This document shows positions 21,010 through 32,329 of a DNA stretch of 64,000 bases, piece by piece (within the stretch, counting starts at the first letter, position 1; each line of letters starts with the position of its first letter). Both the position numbers and the translations under genes were made by a program. The DNA is from Phycomyces blakesleeanus NRRL 1555(-). Its lineage: Eukaryota > Mucoromycota > Mucoromycetes > Mucorales > Phycomycetaceae. The notes below the pieces were generated by a model. It was not told the DNA's origin. It did no database searches and was given only the letters and a program-made list of their open reading frames with translations. Location of the stretch: NCBI RefSeq assembly GCF_001638985.1, contig NW_017265153.1, positions 493,776 through 557,775 on the forward strand, given 5' to 3'.

Positions 21010-24000
21010 CAAACTTTAAAAATACTGACAACAGACAAAAGAAATAACATCTTTACTTATAAAATACATTGAATATAGTGATTTTCTATAAGAAACAGTA
21101 ATTTAATATAAGAAATAAAAGTAATCAAATTTCAAACAGCATAATAGAAGTAAAAAAAATTAAACCATTGTTCTAATCATAAAGATTTGTACCCTTCAGA
21201 ATTTGTTACAAGCCTCTTGATAAAATTGTCTTCTTTAGCAATTAATGTTCCTCTCATTTCTTATTGGCACTAATGCTTTCTTCAAGAAAATAAATGTTAT
21301 ATGAAATAAGTGCAGTCTTCAGAATGTACATCCAAACTATCTTTCTTGAAAACATGATAAAAAAAATTTTTTTTAATTCTATAGCTCATACTTTCACGGC
21401 TCTTTCGCAGTTATCTCACTTTTGTTGAGAAATATATTGCGAAGAGTTGGTCAATATGTAGTGACATTATATGCTCTTACCCATACTCTCTCATTGCGAT
21501 GGTACAGACCATGGTAACAATAATATGCTAACGCCCTTCTCCTGCCGAAACTTAGTTATTACACCAGTCTTGGAAATGTCCACACCCTTCCTTCCCTCTC
21601 AGTCAATCTCTACTATCTCTCTTCTCGTTTTCTCTGTACTCTAGAATGCGTCATCTCTTTGGGAAGACATGGCTATGGGATGTGCTTTCATGAGCTCTCG
21701 CAATTTCTCACTTGAGAAAATACAGGATTCTCAAGAATATCCTATAAAAAATAAAATTCAAAACAAACCCAGCGGTTGCCTCTTTTTCTGCAAAGCAAAA
21801 GAGGCCCGCCAACTCTCTTGATCACAAAACTCCCTACAAGCAAAAAATATATAGCTTGTAATTTTAAAAATGCTCATGATGCAAGTAGACTTGAAAAATG
21901 AAAAAAAAGGATATGTATTCATTAGCTAATATATATATATATATATGTGTGTGTGACATTAAATAGATACCATTGAAAATATAAAACACAGAAGCTACCA
22001 TATGTAAATATTAAAGACTTTTTTTTATGGAGTTTGATTTCAAGTCCAAAGAAGACGCTGAGAAAAAAGTTTATTTCAGCCATTTAGTACGCCTATGAAA
22101 TTACGGATACTCAAAAGATAAAAGGATATATCAGTAACAAATAATTGGCAGACGATTTTGAAGTAATTATTATATTTACAAATATCATATTATAAATACA
22201 AAGATTTTAGCGATAATATTTGGATATTAAACAGCATAATTCTTGATGGTTGCTAGTTAAGTACCCAACATCAGATCAACAAAAACTCAATACTGAAAAT
22301 AAAAGCAGATATCGGTGAAAAACAGAAAAAGGTTTTTTAATGATAAAATTGATTGATATTTAAGATTAGACTAAATAAAATATATATATATCTTGGTAGA
22401 GGCAAAAGGATTCTCTAAAAGTTATATAATTCATATTTACTACAAAAGTAAGTAATACAAAATTGAAGAATGTCTATTTCATAAATAAGTAAATTCTACA
22501 TTTAGATCGAGCATATAAACAAAAAATTGCAGATCTTTAGATTACCAAAAGAATTGTAACAATAATGACTTGTTTTTTATAGATTGCTGACACATATATA
22601 AATATTACTATTGACTTTATGTAAAGTAACTTACATACTGATAGTATTTTATTTATTTTTATATTGAAGAAGTATCAAACAAAAAAGTCATTAAGTTGAG
22701 AATTTAAAGACGTAAATTTATCTTATGAGAAAGTGTAATGAAATTTGTGCAAGCGTATAGTGGCAAAACCAAGTCTAGTAACTTTTTAGTTGACTATTTC
22801 ATTGGATTTATTCACAAGAGAAAAAGGCTTGATATCTCTCACATTAAACTAGGCAAGGCTATCACTACTGTAAAAGATAAATATAGCTAATACAAAATCA
22901 TAGAGGTGTTAGAGGCAAAATTATAAAAATAGAAATAAATAGGGAAAAGATCTATCTCACTGATATGACTTGCAATAGAGTAATACTATAAAAATTATAT
23001 GATTTTACTTTGAGAGTCTTTGGTTGGATTTAAGAAACAAATTAATAATATTTCAACTTTTCAGAGCTTTTAACTTTTACTGCCAATAATTCTATTAAGC
23101 TAATTTCATTTCATATAATACAGTCTATGTCTTTGATCATTTACTTTGCCCCGTGTCATTGACCTCTGAATTTGTATAGAGCAAACTGGTAATTCAAGAT
23201 TAACTCCTCAAGTCTCAAGGAGCAGTATAACTTTTGTTGACTACTTAATCTTCCTCAGTTTGTCTCTACAATGGCATCTTTACAAACGATACGTCAGCAT
23301 TGCCTTGTATACATGTGGAACTGCAGTTGAATGAGTTTCTGATCTTCTAAGAATACGCTGGTATCTGTCCTCTGTTTCTTTTCGCACAGATGGTTGATCA
23401 GTGCATTTATTCTTATAGTTGCACTCGGTGTTTTATTTATTCTTGTTGGAATAAATCCAACACAAGTCTCTGTCATTGTAGTAGAAATATGTTTTACTTC
23501 TTCCACAAGCAATAAAAAAATAACTTTTTGTTTTGTCAATAATTAAAATATACTTTTATTTTAGCAGGTTAAACTAGATAGAAATAAAATAGAGAGCAAG
23601 TCATATAAATTAGATATATAAAGTAGCTATAGAGATTCACTATCATCTTAAAAAATAACTTTAAGATAATATTCATTTACAATGAAAGAGAAAAATAAAT
23701 GCAAAGTAAAAATTTGAGCAAAATAAAATATAAAAAAATCAATTTAAATCTCGCACTTTTGGTAAATTAGTAGAAAAGATAGTTGGTTTGCCACATTGAT
23801 TAGTGGTGTTAGCAAAATATAACAATCTTGACAATGAGATAAAAAAAGTTTTATGATTTCAAATAAAAAATAAATAAATCAAATTATTATACTCTCTATA
23901 TGATATATATGTAAAAAAAAAAACGTTTCTATTATGTTATTTCGCTCTTAAATACAACTTTATCTTTTTCACTTTTTTTTAATATTTTTACCAAACTCTA

Positions 24001-24157
24001 GAACCAATTTGATTGGTTAATTAAAATAAATTAGTAGCATATCTATTATTATTAGTGGCAGCCACATCAATTTCATTCATAGTATATATTTAATATCATA
24101 CTGATAATATCTATGAAATTATATAGAAATATCTACTTTAAATTAAATATTTGCTAT
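21010..24157. other. Gene-free AT-rich stretch with short coding-like remnants
   Basis: No intact gene. Remnants that read like protein are a 50-codon ORF at 22738-22890 (+), listed separately, and an 81-codon minus-strand ORF at 23294-23539 containing HISTTMTETCVGFIP. A less AT-rich island lies at about 21380-21780, with no sustained frame. These may be fragments of the same kind of decayed gene as at 19702-21009. Confidence 0.35.
22738..22890 (+). pseudogene. 50-codon coding-like remnant, unknown
   Basis: The frame ATG to TAA starts MKFVQAYSGKTKSSNFLVDY and ends TTVKDKYS. Amino-acid usage is balanced, unlike the low-complexity ORFs nearby, but there is no recognisable family or obvious continuation. 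It is either a very small gene or, more likely, a fragment. Confidence 0.25.
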
Positions 24158-24690
24158 TGTTGTAAATGAGTATTGACTACTGCTGTAATTGAGAATAAGT
24201 CTGAAGGAAATAATATAAGGCCTCAGCTATTCCAGTCAAAGGTGTCTATTGATTACTTTATTATTTAACACACAGATTTAGCATGCATAATAGTGATTAT
24301 ATTTCATATGATGATATCACCAGAATATGGAATACATCAGTGGATTATTATAAGCATAATTATAACTCATAAACACATTTACTTTCGATGTTAATACTTC
24401 ATTGGGACTACACACATTTATATAATTAATCATACATTAATTATCCCAAGATCACGTTGCTCTGATTAAGGCTCAGATAGGATCGATTACCTGACCCCAG
24501 TCATATAATTTTCCTGATCCAAAATAATATAAAGAGCAGTAGTAGTTCAGTGTAGGAACCTGGTCAAACTTTGATACCAAATCTTTTCTCAATAAACAAA
24601 ACCTACACAAGTTCTCACAAATCTTCGTTCCTCATCTCAAATCTTTAATTCTTCTTCTTAAAAACTTCTTCAACTTCAACCACCACAACA
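24158..24690. mobile_element. Solo LTR (probably Ty3/gypsy-type)
   Basis: The 533-bp unit begins TGTTGT and ends ACAACA, a perfect 6-bp inverted terminus of the TG...CA type. It is flanked by GCTAT on the left (24153-24157) and TCTAT on the right (24691-24695), a 5-bp duplication with one mismatch. A TATA-like AATATAAAG occurs near 24523 and an AATAAA polyadenylation signal near 24591, followed by a CT-rich R/U5-like tail. No primer-binding site or internal retroelement sequence follows, so it appears to be left over from LTR-LTR recombination. The Ty3/gypsy assignment rests only on the 5-bp duplication and termini. Confidence 0.65.
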
Positions 24691-24889
24691 TCTATAAATG
24701 TGTAGTATATAATATAAAAAGTGCTCAATGAAACATGACGCGTGTTGAGTTATGGTGTGTGGTGCAACTGGTCAGAAATATAATATATATTATATGTATA
24801 GTTATATTCTTGTGATTTCGCTCAGGACAATCCAACAAGAAGGAATTTAGACAATGAATGGGACTTGAAATAGATGTAAACAGATATAT

Positions 24890-25032
24890 GGACAACAGAC
24901 AGATAGACAAACGGACAAACGGACAAACGGACAAACGGACAAACGGACAAACAGACAACGGACAAACGGACAACGGACAAGCAGACAAACGGGCAAATGG
25001 ACAAACGAACAAGCAGACAAGCAGACAAACGG
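24890..25032. repeat. Minisatellite based on ACAAACGG
   Basis: An 8-bp unit, ACAAACGG, is repeated about five times exactly and then diverges (ACAACGG, ACAAGCAG, ACAAACGA variants). Cys/Val/Leu-rich ORFs on the opposite strand are produced by the repeat and are not genes. Confidence 0.9.
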
Positions 25033-25679
25033 TGAGACAGTACTTGTAGATCCTAACAGTGTGCAACTTAGTATTTCCCGCAGGACAATAGCTCAAGCTC
25101 AGTGACGATGTTCAAAAGAAATATAGAGGAAAACTGAATGAATTTTATTGGGATAAAAACGTCTCTCTTATATACTAATTGACAACTGCGTCCAAGGTGA
25201 CAATCTAGATACATCTTATGCTAAATTATGATTATTTAGAAGAGTGTACAGGTCTTCGGGCATAATCACAAAAGGAAATAATCAAAAATAATAAAAAAAA
25301 TAAAAATAATCAAACTACTAAAAAATATGAACTCTCGGGAAGCATACTAAAGAAGTAATATCAAGAAGTGTAAAGGAACAAGTGCAATGCAAAGGGAAGC
25401 AAGCTAAAAAGGAAATAAAAACCAAGGAAAAAATAGAAAAAAAGAGAAAAGTATTTAAAGTCCAGCGGGAATTTAAATGTCGATAGCAAGAAAAAAGGAA
25501 AAAGAGGGAGAGAGAAAATAAATCCAAGAAATCGGATTTTGTCGTGTCCGGAGATGGAGTCACGACTTTGCACTGTCCATAACTTAATAGTCTGTCCATA
25601 AGCTGACGTCACATCAAACAAATATACATTTTTAATTAATGTTGAAAAATTTTATAGCACTTGTGTCAAACATCAAGAA
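25033..25679. other. AT-rich spacer upstream of tRNA
   Basis: No gene recognised. A TGACGTCA palindrome occurs at 25604-25611, about 70 bp upstream of the tRNA gene. The ORFs here are low-complexity Phe/Leu/Ser-rich and not convincing. Confidence 0.4.
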
Positions 25680-25753
25680 GCCCGCTTAGCTCAGTTGGTT
25701 AGAGCGTGGTGCTAATAACGCCAAGGCCACAGGTTCGACCCCTGTAGTGGGCA
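25680..25753 (+). tRNA. tRNA-Ile (anticodon AAT)
   Basis: The 74-nt cloverleaf folds fully. The acceptor GCCCGCT pairs with AGTGGGC, the D arm is GCTC-AGTTGGTTA-GAGC, and the anticodon stem TGGTG/CGCCA encloses the loop CTAATAA with anticodon AAT. The T arm is ACAGG-TTCGACC-CCTGT, with discriminator base A. There is no intron. AAT (read as IAU after inosine modification) decodes Ile AUU/AUC/AUA. The internal A and B box sequences are intact, so RNA polymerase III transcription is expected. Confidence 0.95.
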
Positions 25754-26864
25754 TTTGATTTCTCGTCTAGAAGAGATTGGTTCTATTTTATAATTTGTTT
25801 TACTTGTCGTTCCCGATCTGGGTGTGTCTTTCTATTATTTTAACTTGTATAAGTTTTTATAATAGATCACCACCAACTAGGACGTTGTGAATAAATAGGA
25901 ACAGATAGGAATATAGAGACTTGAATGCTTTTTTATTGATATAAATCTTGAAATATTTATACAGATTTCGTAAAAGTGAAACTATCTAATCTAATTATTT
26001 TACCCAAGACATTGGTTTTATATTTATGTAAAGCGACATAATATGTCTTGGTTAACAAAAAGAGGAACAAATCGGTATAACATTGAGGACATATTTTAAA
26101 AGATAATCACCGAGTGAATATTTGATTAAACAACTGTTAGCTACAATATCAACTCTGAGACATTATCTTGACAAAATAGTAAAGCTTAAAGGTGGTTAAC
26201 CACAGTGTACTGAATCCTTTAATCTTTTTAACGCATTATACATTAACTGCTGGGGAAAATTCGTAATATGTGTTTGGAGAATTGTAAAAGACAAGTCAAT
26301 CTATAGCAATAAAATAAAAGTTTTTTTATTATTTCTTTGCTTTTATATATATTCCTTGGTCCGTAGTAGATTTGTAGTTTTGGCTTTTTTATAGTAAAAT
26401 GAATACTAACGCAGATTAGAAATGTCACGTATTGAAGATGTTATTTTAATGATCGAGCCTCAACCAGGTTATTTCTTTTTATTTCTTTATAAATTTTGTA
26501 ATATCGAAAGCAAAAGTGTCTTTATAATGCTTTCAAGTCCTTATAATATTTATACAATTTACTCATGTTCAGTTTTGCAAAAAGTATAAATGTACTAGGC
26601 GAATACAGAATATCGCTTTTTCATATATTCTGTCCAGAAATAAATAAGCTATCTGCCTTGTGTGAATTTATATAAAAAGAATATAAAGCTAGAATACACA
26701 CACACATACACACACGGATGTATCGTATTTTATAAAGGAATAAAGGTATTTGGCAATAGATACAACTTATCAATGTGGCTTATAACGTATATACATTCAA
26801 GTAGAAATAAATAATAATAAAGTTTGAAACAATTTTGGGCACCTACAAAGTCGATTTGTGCTAT
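25754..26864. other. Gene-free AT-rich spacer
   Basis: Nothing recognisable in this 1.1 kb; a short (ACAC)n tract lies near 26695. Confidence 0.4.
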
Positions 26865-29248
26865 TTAAACAGCTGGCGAGAATTTCATCTCTATAGATTT
26901 AGAACTGTCACCATTACTTTGACCATTATTAATATGCGATGTCACAGAAAGACCAGGAATACTACCAGATCCCGAGGATGACGCTGAAGAATAGTCTGGA
27001 AATGTGCCCTGGCGCTTGATTTTCTCCATAAACCCAATAACACGAGCAAGATCCAGATCAGGAGGGTCACTCTCGATTGCTTGTGTCAAAGGCTTTACGA
27101 GCTCGTCAATCTTATCAATAGATAGATTACAGCAAGCCGCAATCAGCCGTTTACAATGCATTTCTTTATCAGCGGCCTGTGTCCGCAAGCTCTGGATATC
27201 TGACTCTAGATCTTTGTCATTCCGTTTGTAAGCTTCAATTCTCGCTTGTAACATCTGAACCTGCAGTTGAAGCTGATTTGGGTCTTCGGTATCAGTAACA
27301 GGAACATCAAATAAAGCATCGATGTCTTCGTTTTCATCAAACGAATCAATCATATCTGGATGAGGCATATCCCCCCGGTTTTGAAGTATTTCCTCTAGTT
27401 CTGCCCACCCAGTCTGAAGTGCCCCTTCAAGATCACGAATCGTTTGATACGTTTCTGAAAGTTGCTGGGATTGGGCTTGTCGTTCTTCCAAAGTCTTTCG
27501 TGTCTCATCCAATTGCTTTGTTACCCTTTCAAATTCTTCTTGCGTCTGCTGAAGTTCTTGGTCTCTTTCAGTCAGCTGACCACTGTACTCTTCATCTAAT
27601 GCGTCGACAATTCTCTGAACGGCTATCGATATTTTTTTGGGAACATTTACAAATTAGAGATTATATATAAAGACTGAAATCCAAGTATTTGGTAAGCCTT
27701 ACTGGACACAATTTCACGTCCTCTTTGGCTAGGACCATAAGAACGTTTAGCATACATTGACGTTGCTGTAAAAGATTTATCTGTTTTTGAGGACGAAGAT
27801 TCGGTTATATTTGTTCGGTCCTAATTAAAATTAAAATTATCATTAGGATTGTTTTTTTTTTAAAAAAGTATATTAACACAGATATACAATACTACTTTTC
27901 CCCTTATTTTTTTAACAGAAAGCATTTGCACTTACATCCTTTGATTGATAGTCTTCGAGTACTAGGCCAATCTTATTTTCGGTCTTACTATTGGCACCTG
28001 CTTGTATCAGCAACTCGATCATCTCCGAGCAATCAAGTCTTGCGGCGATTGTAAGTGCAGTATCTCCCATATTATCTTGTACATCAATCGCTGGCTTAAT
28101 AAGACCTTGAGTAGTAAGTACACGAATAATATTTCGAGTATAAAATAAAGCTGCATTCATTCGGGTATGAACTCCTGCCGTAAGTGCTGAATGGTGAAGT
28201 ACTGTCCGATTCTTTTGATCTGTTATCCGTACAGAGTCTTCTAATATAGCAAGGATAGAAGGAAAAGATTCGTTGTCGTAACTATTGGTTACCATGACAG
28301 CACGCATAAGTGGGGTTTCTCCCGCATAGTTCTGACGGCAGATATCAGCGCCCTTTGATACTAATAGTTCAACAGTTTTTATACGTGCTAATGCTGCTGC
28401 CCAGTGTAATGCCGTGTGACCTTGATCGTCAATCACAAGATCGATATTGAAAATAGATGAGGCGTTACCGTCTTTTAAAAGTTCAGGAATGTGGTCAGAG
28501 TTATCCGAAAGAAATATGGCCATGAGAATGCGGCGATGACGTTCACTTGTAGATTCTTCTGGTGATTTTGTAATATTCGGAACAGAAGTGGCTGCAATCT
28601 TTGCCTTTTTACGTCCTCTTGTTTCTTCATGAACAACAGGTGTAGAATGCTGTTGCTTTTGAGTTTGTGCATGACTGTGTCGTGTGGACGATAAGTTGGA
28701 TGACCGATTACCAGTTGATGGTTTTCCAGGGGATCCATTTGTTGCATTTGATGTTGAAGGTTGTGTAGTAGATTGTCGTGGCTCAACATACTGTTTCCGT
28801 CTCTGAGCAGCTATAGCCTGCTCTTTTGTGGGAAGTTGTTCTTCCTCATTCTCATTCGTTAGGGTAGAAATATCGAAATCGAAAAGAGGTGCAAGTAGTG
28901 TCATGACATTATATCGTTCTGCTAGCTCTCTGCCTTTCGCACAAGGAATCCTACATTTTTTTTGAAAGTTAAAAAGGAATGAGTTGTGGAGTATAAAACA
29001 AACTAGAAAACATACCAAGTTCCCTGGTACTTTCCATAGCCACCTTGGACTTTCTCATGCTCTCCAGAGAGGACCTCTCTTTCAAGAATCTTTGTGCGTT
29101 TGCCTTTCTCAATGCCTGCAACCTTTAGAATCTGAGTGGCATTCATATAAGAGTCTGCTCTTCTACGCATAACTGCAACACCCTGCACGACCATCTCGAA
29201 CACGGGTACACCTGAGTAGACGGCAGAGTATATTCTGCTAAATGACAT
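26865..29248 (-). CDS. MBP1/Res-like APSES (KilA-N) - ankyrin transcription factor
   Basis: This is the DNA-binding subunit type of the MBF/SBF complex that drives G1/S genes in fungi. There are four exons on the minus strand (29016-29248, 27936-28950, 27703-27820, 26865-27622), all GT-AG and frame-consistent, giving 707 residues. Residues 1-100 are the APSES domain: [18 protein letters not shown] and, across the first intron, [21 protein letters not shown] low-complexity linker follows, then ankyrin repeats at about 240-410 ([35 protein letters not shown]). The C-terminus is a coiled coil ([16 protein letters not shown] and [20 protein letters not shown]), typical of the Swi6-binding region. 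The promoter carries an ACGCGT box about 104 bp before the ATG. Mbp1, Swi4 and Res1/2 cannot be separated by eye. Confidence 0.9.
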
Positions 29249-29351
29249 TGATTCAATAAAGAAACGTATGTAAATTAAAGTAGCAGTAGTGCTGTTTCAA
29301 GCGTAATCTGTTACACACGATATAAAGCACAAAAATGAAGGGAAAGAAAAA

Positions 29352-29357
29352 ACGCGT
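29352..29357. promoter_or_regulatory. MluI cell-cycle box (ACGCGT) upstream of the APSES factor
   Basis: ACGCGT, the core site bound by Mbp1-type APSES domains, lies in the 203-bp gap between the ARP10 stop and the APSES-factor ATG. It suggests autoregulation or G1/S control. At this base composition several ACGCGT are expected by chance in 64 kb (others occur near 17614, 24737 and 58646), so position is the main argument. Confidence 0.45.
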
Positions 29358-29451
29358 CGGGCAAACTTGGCTGTGGCCGCGTTACTTCTCACTGACTCCT
29401 GTGGCTGGTTTTAACAGGCCGCATAAGAATTCTCAAGTCACCGATCAGCCC

Positions 29452-31033
29452 CTATAGCATTGGCCTAGTCCAGTCGGGGACACTTCCATCAAACTGCTCT
29501 CGATTAACTGCTTGTCCCGATAATTGGAGGGCACCTACAAGTGATCCACCCACCCAAGCCCGACTGTTTCTCGGGAACACTTGTCCTGATTTGGAAGAAA
29601 TATCAAAGAAGTTTATCGACGGCAGGAGGCCACAGATCTTGGAATATTTAGCCAATTTTATCTTGCCCACTAAGTTATTGTGCAGTCGTGTTTGGAATCC
29701 TGCCATCATACTGCTTCCACCAATTAAGAGTATAGAAGATATAAGCTCACGTCTTAGGTCTCTTGGGACCTATGTTTATATTCATGGTTACTAAAGGCTC
29801 AATTGTAATTCGCGTGGCTTCATTTGTTGATATACCTTTAGTACAGCGTCTAGTACACATTCTCCAATACTACAAAGCTCTTCATCGATGGGGCTGAAGA
29901 GAATCTCAGCTGCATGTTCTCTCACCCACCCAGGGATTACTAAGATACCATCTTTTCCCTTCAGACGATAATAGACATCGTTTGCATGACTATTTTTGTT
30001 ATCACTATCACCGATATCTTCAGTCATCCCATCTGCTCCTGTAGGAGAAACAAAGAGGCATTGGAGCTGTATGTCTTGAATTAACTCTGATGTTAAGCTG
30101 CTATCTAGCACTTGACGGTGAGGATAAACTGAAATGGAGGAATGAGAGCTGGCATCAATTATACTGGCATGGTTTTTGAGAAGCTCTTTCAATCTTGATG
30201 CAACGGCTCTTCCGGCCAAAGGAGTTGTCTTCAATGCATTGGATAAAGGTATCGCAAAACTAATCTAATAATATAAATTTGAGTAAAATAACTAATATGC
30301 TTTTTATATTTATGTTTGTATTTACTGGTAATACGATTGTTTCCAAATGTCCACAATCAATAACAAGGCCAGTCATTTTTCCTGTAGTCAATAGGGCCAG
30401 AAGATGATTTGGAAGAAATGAAATGGTCGGGATGTGGAAACGATGAAAGAGAATGCTTGCAATAATCTCTTTAACCTTGATGGGTATCATGGGTGATTCA
30501 CAAATAATAACCTTGTGCTGACTTGGATCAGCCAATAGGTATCTGTACACACATACATATTTACATATGTATGTATATGCATACGCACATATATACAATT
30601 AGGGTTTGTGAAAACAACATTGATATGCTATACCTGAAATAAACATCCTGAAGAGCGCCACCCAGCATAAATTCAACTCTTTCCATGGCATTATTTTCTC
30701 TCATTAAATCTTGATTATACAGTTCCACAAGCTAATAATATGTTTATAAATTATAGCACTGTATATCAAGCTTCTATAAACAATAACCTGCTGATCACTT
30801 GGAGTTTGTCTATCTTGGTGTAGAAACTCTCGAAAAGATATAATGTGTCTGGGTCGGGGTTCTCCTCCAAATCCTACTTTTATGTACAGCGAGCCGATAT
30901 CCAATACAATCCGATCTTCGGTTCCAAAGGTTGGTGGTCTCTGTAGTAAATGGGATAGACTTGCGGTTGTGGCCGATCTTAAGGATGCCGTTCCTAATCG
31001 TGAGAGTGATGAGTATGGGAATGTTGAGGTCAT
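29452..31033 (-). CDS. ARP10: Actin-related protein 10/11 (dynactin pointed-end Arp)
   Basis: Arp10/Arp11 caps the pointed end of the dynactin Arp1 filament and helps dynein-driven movement. There are five exons (30788-31033, 30634-30731, 30326-30542, 29836-30264, 29452-29769) with GT-AG introns, all in phase, giving 435 residues, close to the usual 400-420. Actin-fold landmarks are the N-terminal phosphate loop RIVLDIGSLYIKVGFGGEPR, then KVIICESPMIP, TGLVIDCGHLETIVLP, and near the C-terminus SSILLIGGSSMMAGFQTRL and RAWVGGSLVGALQL. Divergence from conventional actin, the position of the motifs and the size favour Arp10 over actin or Arp1. It lies 203 bp upstream of the APSES factor and 270 bp downstream of the stress-protein gene, all on the minus strand. 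Confidence 0.8.
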
Positions 31034-31221
31034 TATCTGAAGAATAACATTGACTAGAGAAAACTGTGGTCTGAGTTGATATCACTTTCTTTTTGCCTCA
31101 TCTTTTACTCAAGTAACACATGATCAAGTGACGCACATTTTGGTTAAAGCTCGAGAACTCTTCTCTAATATATATGTCTTCTTTATTGTTTAATTTTATG
31201 GATCATTATGAACCAGGAAAA

Positions 31222-31258
<37 letters not shown>

Positions 31259-31302
31259 CTAATGCTTAAGTTCAAATGTACTTTATTTTATTTGTTTAAT
31301 CC

Positions 31303-31770
31303 TTATTGATCGTCGATAGTAGTATTGCGTACTACAAGAACAGGACAAGGGCATTCATGTAGACAGTGTTCGGACACAGAGCCCAGAAATACGGTCTGTA
31401 AGGTAGTGAGTCCACGCGATCCCACAATCAGAAGATCTATTTTTTCTCTTGCAGTATACTGAGGAATTAGCTCTTTAGGATCACCAAACATGACGTGTTG
31501 CTCAATTGTTACGCCTAGTTTTGTTATGCGTTCCTCCAATTTTTGCAGTGATGGATCATGATGCGCATCCAAATATTCTGAATCCTTTCCATCCTCAGAT
31601 TTATGACGATATTTTGCTTCACGTTGTGGTTTGACCGTAAGACACACGATATGATCTGATTCAGGTCTTATGATGTTCTCGATCGCCCATTTGAATAGTC
31701 TATTAGCATCATCAGTACCGTCGTAGGCAATCGCAACTCGTCTTTTATCTACAATTGACATTGATTGCAT
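31303..31770 (-). CDS. Universal stress protein (UspA) family
   Basis: A single-exon 155-residue protein with one UspA domain, an alpha/beta ATP-binding fold. It opens with VAIAYDGTDDANRLFKWAI, the usual first strand and helix. The nucleotide-binding signature G-x2-G-x9-G-S is seen in GSRGLTTLQTVFLGSVSEHC, followed by CPVLVVR as the last strand. ATP binding is likely, while its cellular role in fungi is not defined. Met1 and Met4 are both possible starts. An (AAAT)n tract (31228-31257) lies just downstream of the stop. Confidence 0.9.
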   Translation of the reverse strand: MQSMSIVDKRRVAIAYDGTDDANRLFKWAIENIIRPESDHIVCLTVKPQREAKYRHKSEDGKDSEYLDAHHDPSLQKLEERITKLGVTIEQHVMFGDPKELIPQYTAREKIDLLIVGSRGLTTLQTVFLGSVSEHCLHECPCPVLVVRNTTIDDQ

Positions 31771-32329
31771 GCTATTTTTAACGATAGTAAAAATAAGAGT
31801 GAGAGTAATAGAAGAATGATAGAAATAATTTAATATAAGCTTTTACTTATATATTTTTGTCAAAGTTATAATAATCTAAAATATATCAATATTTGACGCG
31901 GGATTTTATGTCTCACCGATCTCAAAGAACGAGATAAATAAAATAAAAGGCCTATCATCATATTAGGTCAATACAGTCATCAGCTTAACTATTGTTATTT
32001 TTTCTTATATATCAAGAGAATATGGCTTGAAATCTATATATCATATGGCTTCCAAAATACTAAATAAAATAACGACATTAATAATAATAAAAAATCCCGA
32101 GGAATCATAAAAGGCCAAAAAAAACAAGCCAATTAAAGAGAAAGAAGTGTGCCGAACATTAGTAATATAAACCATATCTTTCCACTATGAAGCTATAAAA
32201 TGAAACATAATCTCCAAACATCTTGAACAAAAATAGAGTAAAAATTTAAAATTTATTCACTTCTTAATAGAAGGTAAGAAAAAAAAAGGAAAAACAAAAG
32301 AATAATCTTGAAAATTCAGAAAGTACCAT
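31771..32329. other. AT-rich spacer
   Basis: No gene recognised; it probably includes the promoter of the universal stress protein gene. Confidence 0.4.

Noticed and set aside
23294..23539. 81-codon minus-strand ORF
   Set aside because: Composition is somewhat protein-like, but no family, exon structure or homologous block was recognised; left as a possible remnant only.
24880..25035. CRISPR-like direct repeats
   Set aside because: Units are 8 bp and contiguous with no spacers; this is a minisatellite in a eukaryotic genome.
24725..25096. Cys/Val/Leu-rich ORFs on the minus strand
   Set aside because: They are translations of the ACAAACGG minisatellite.
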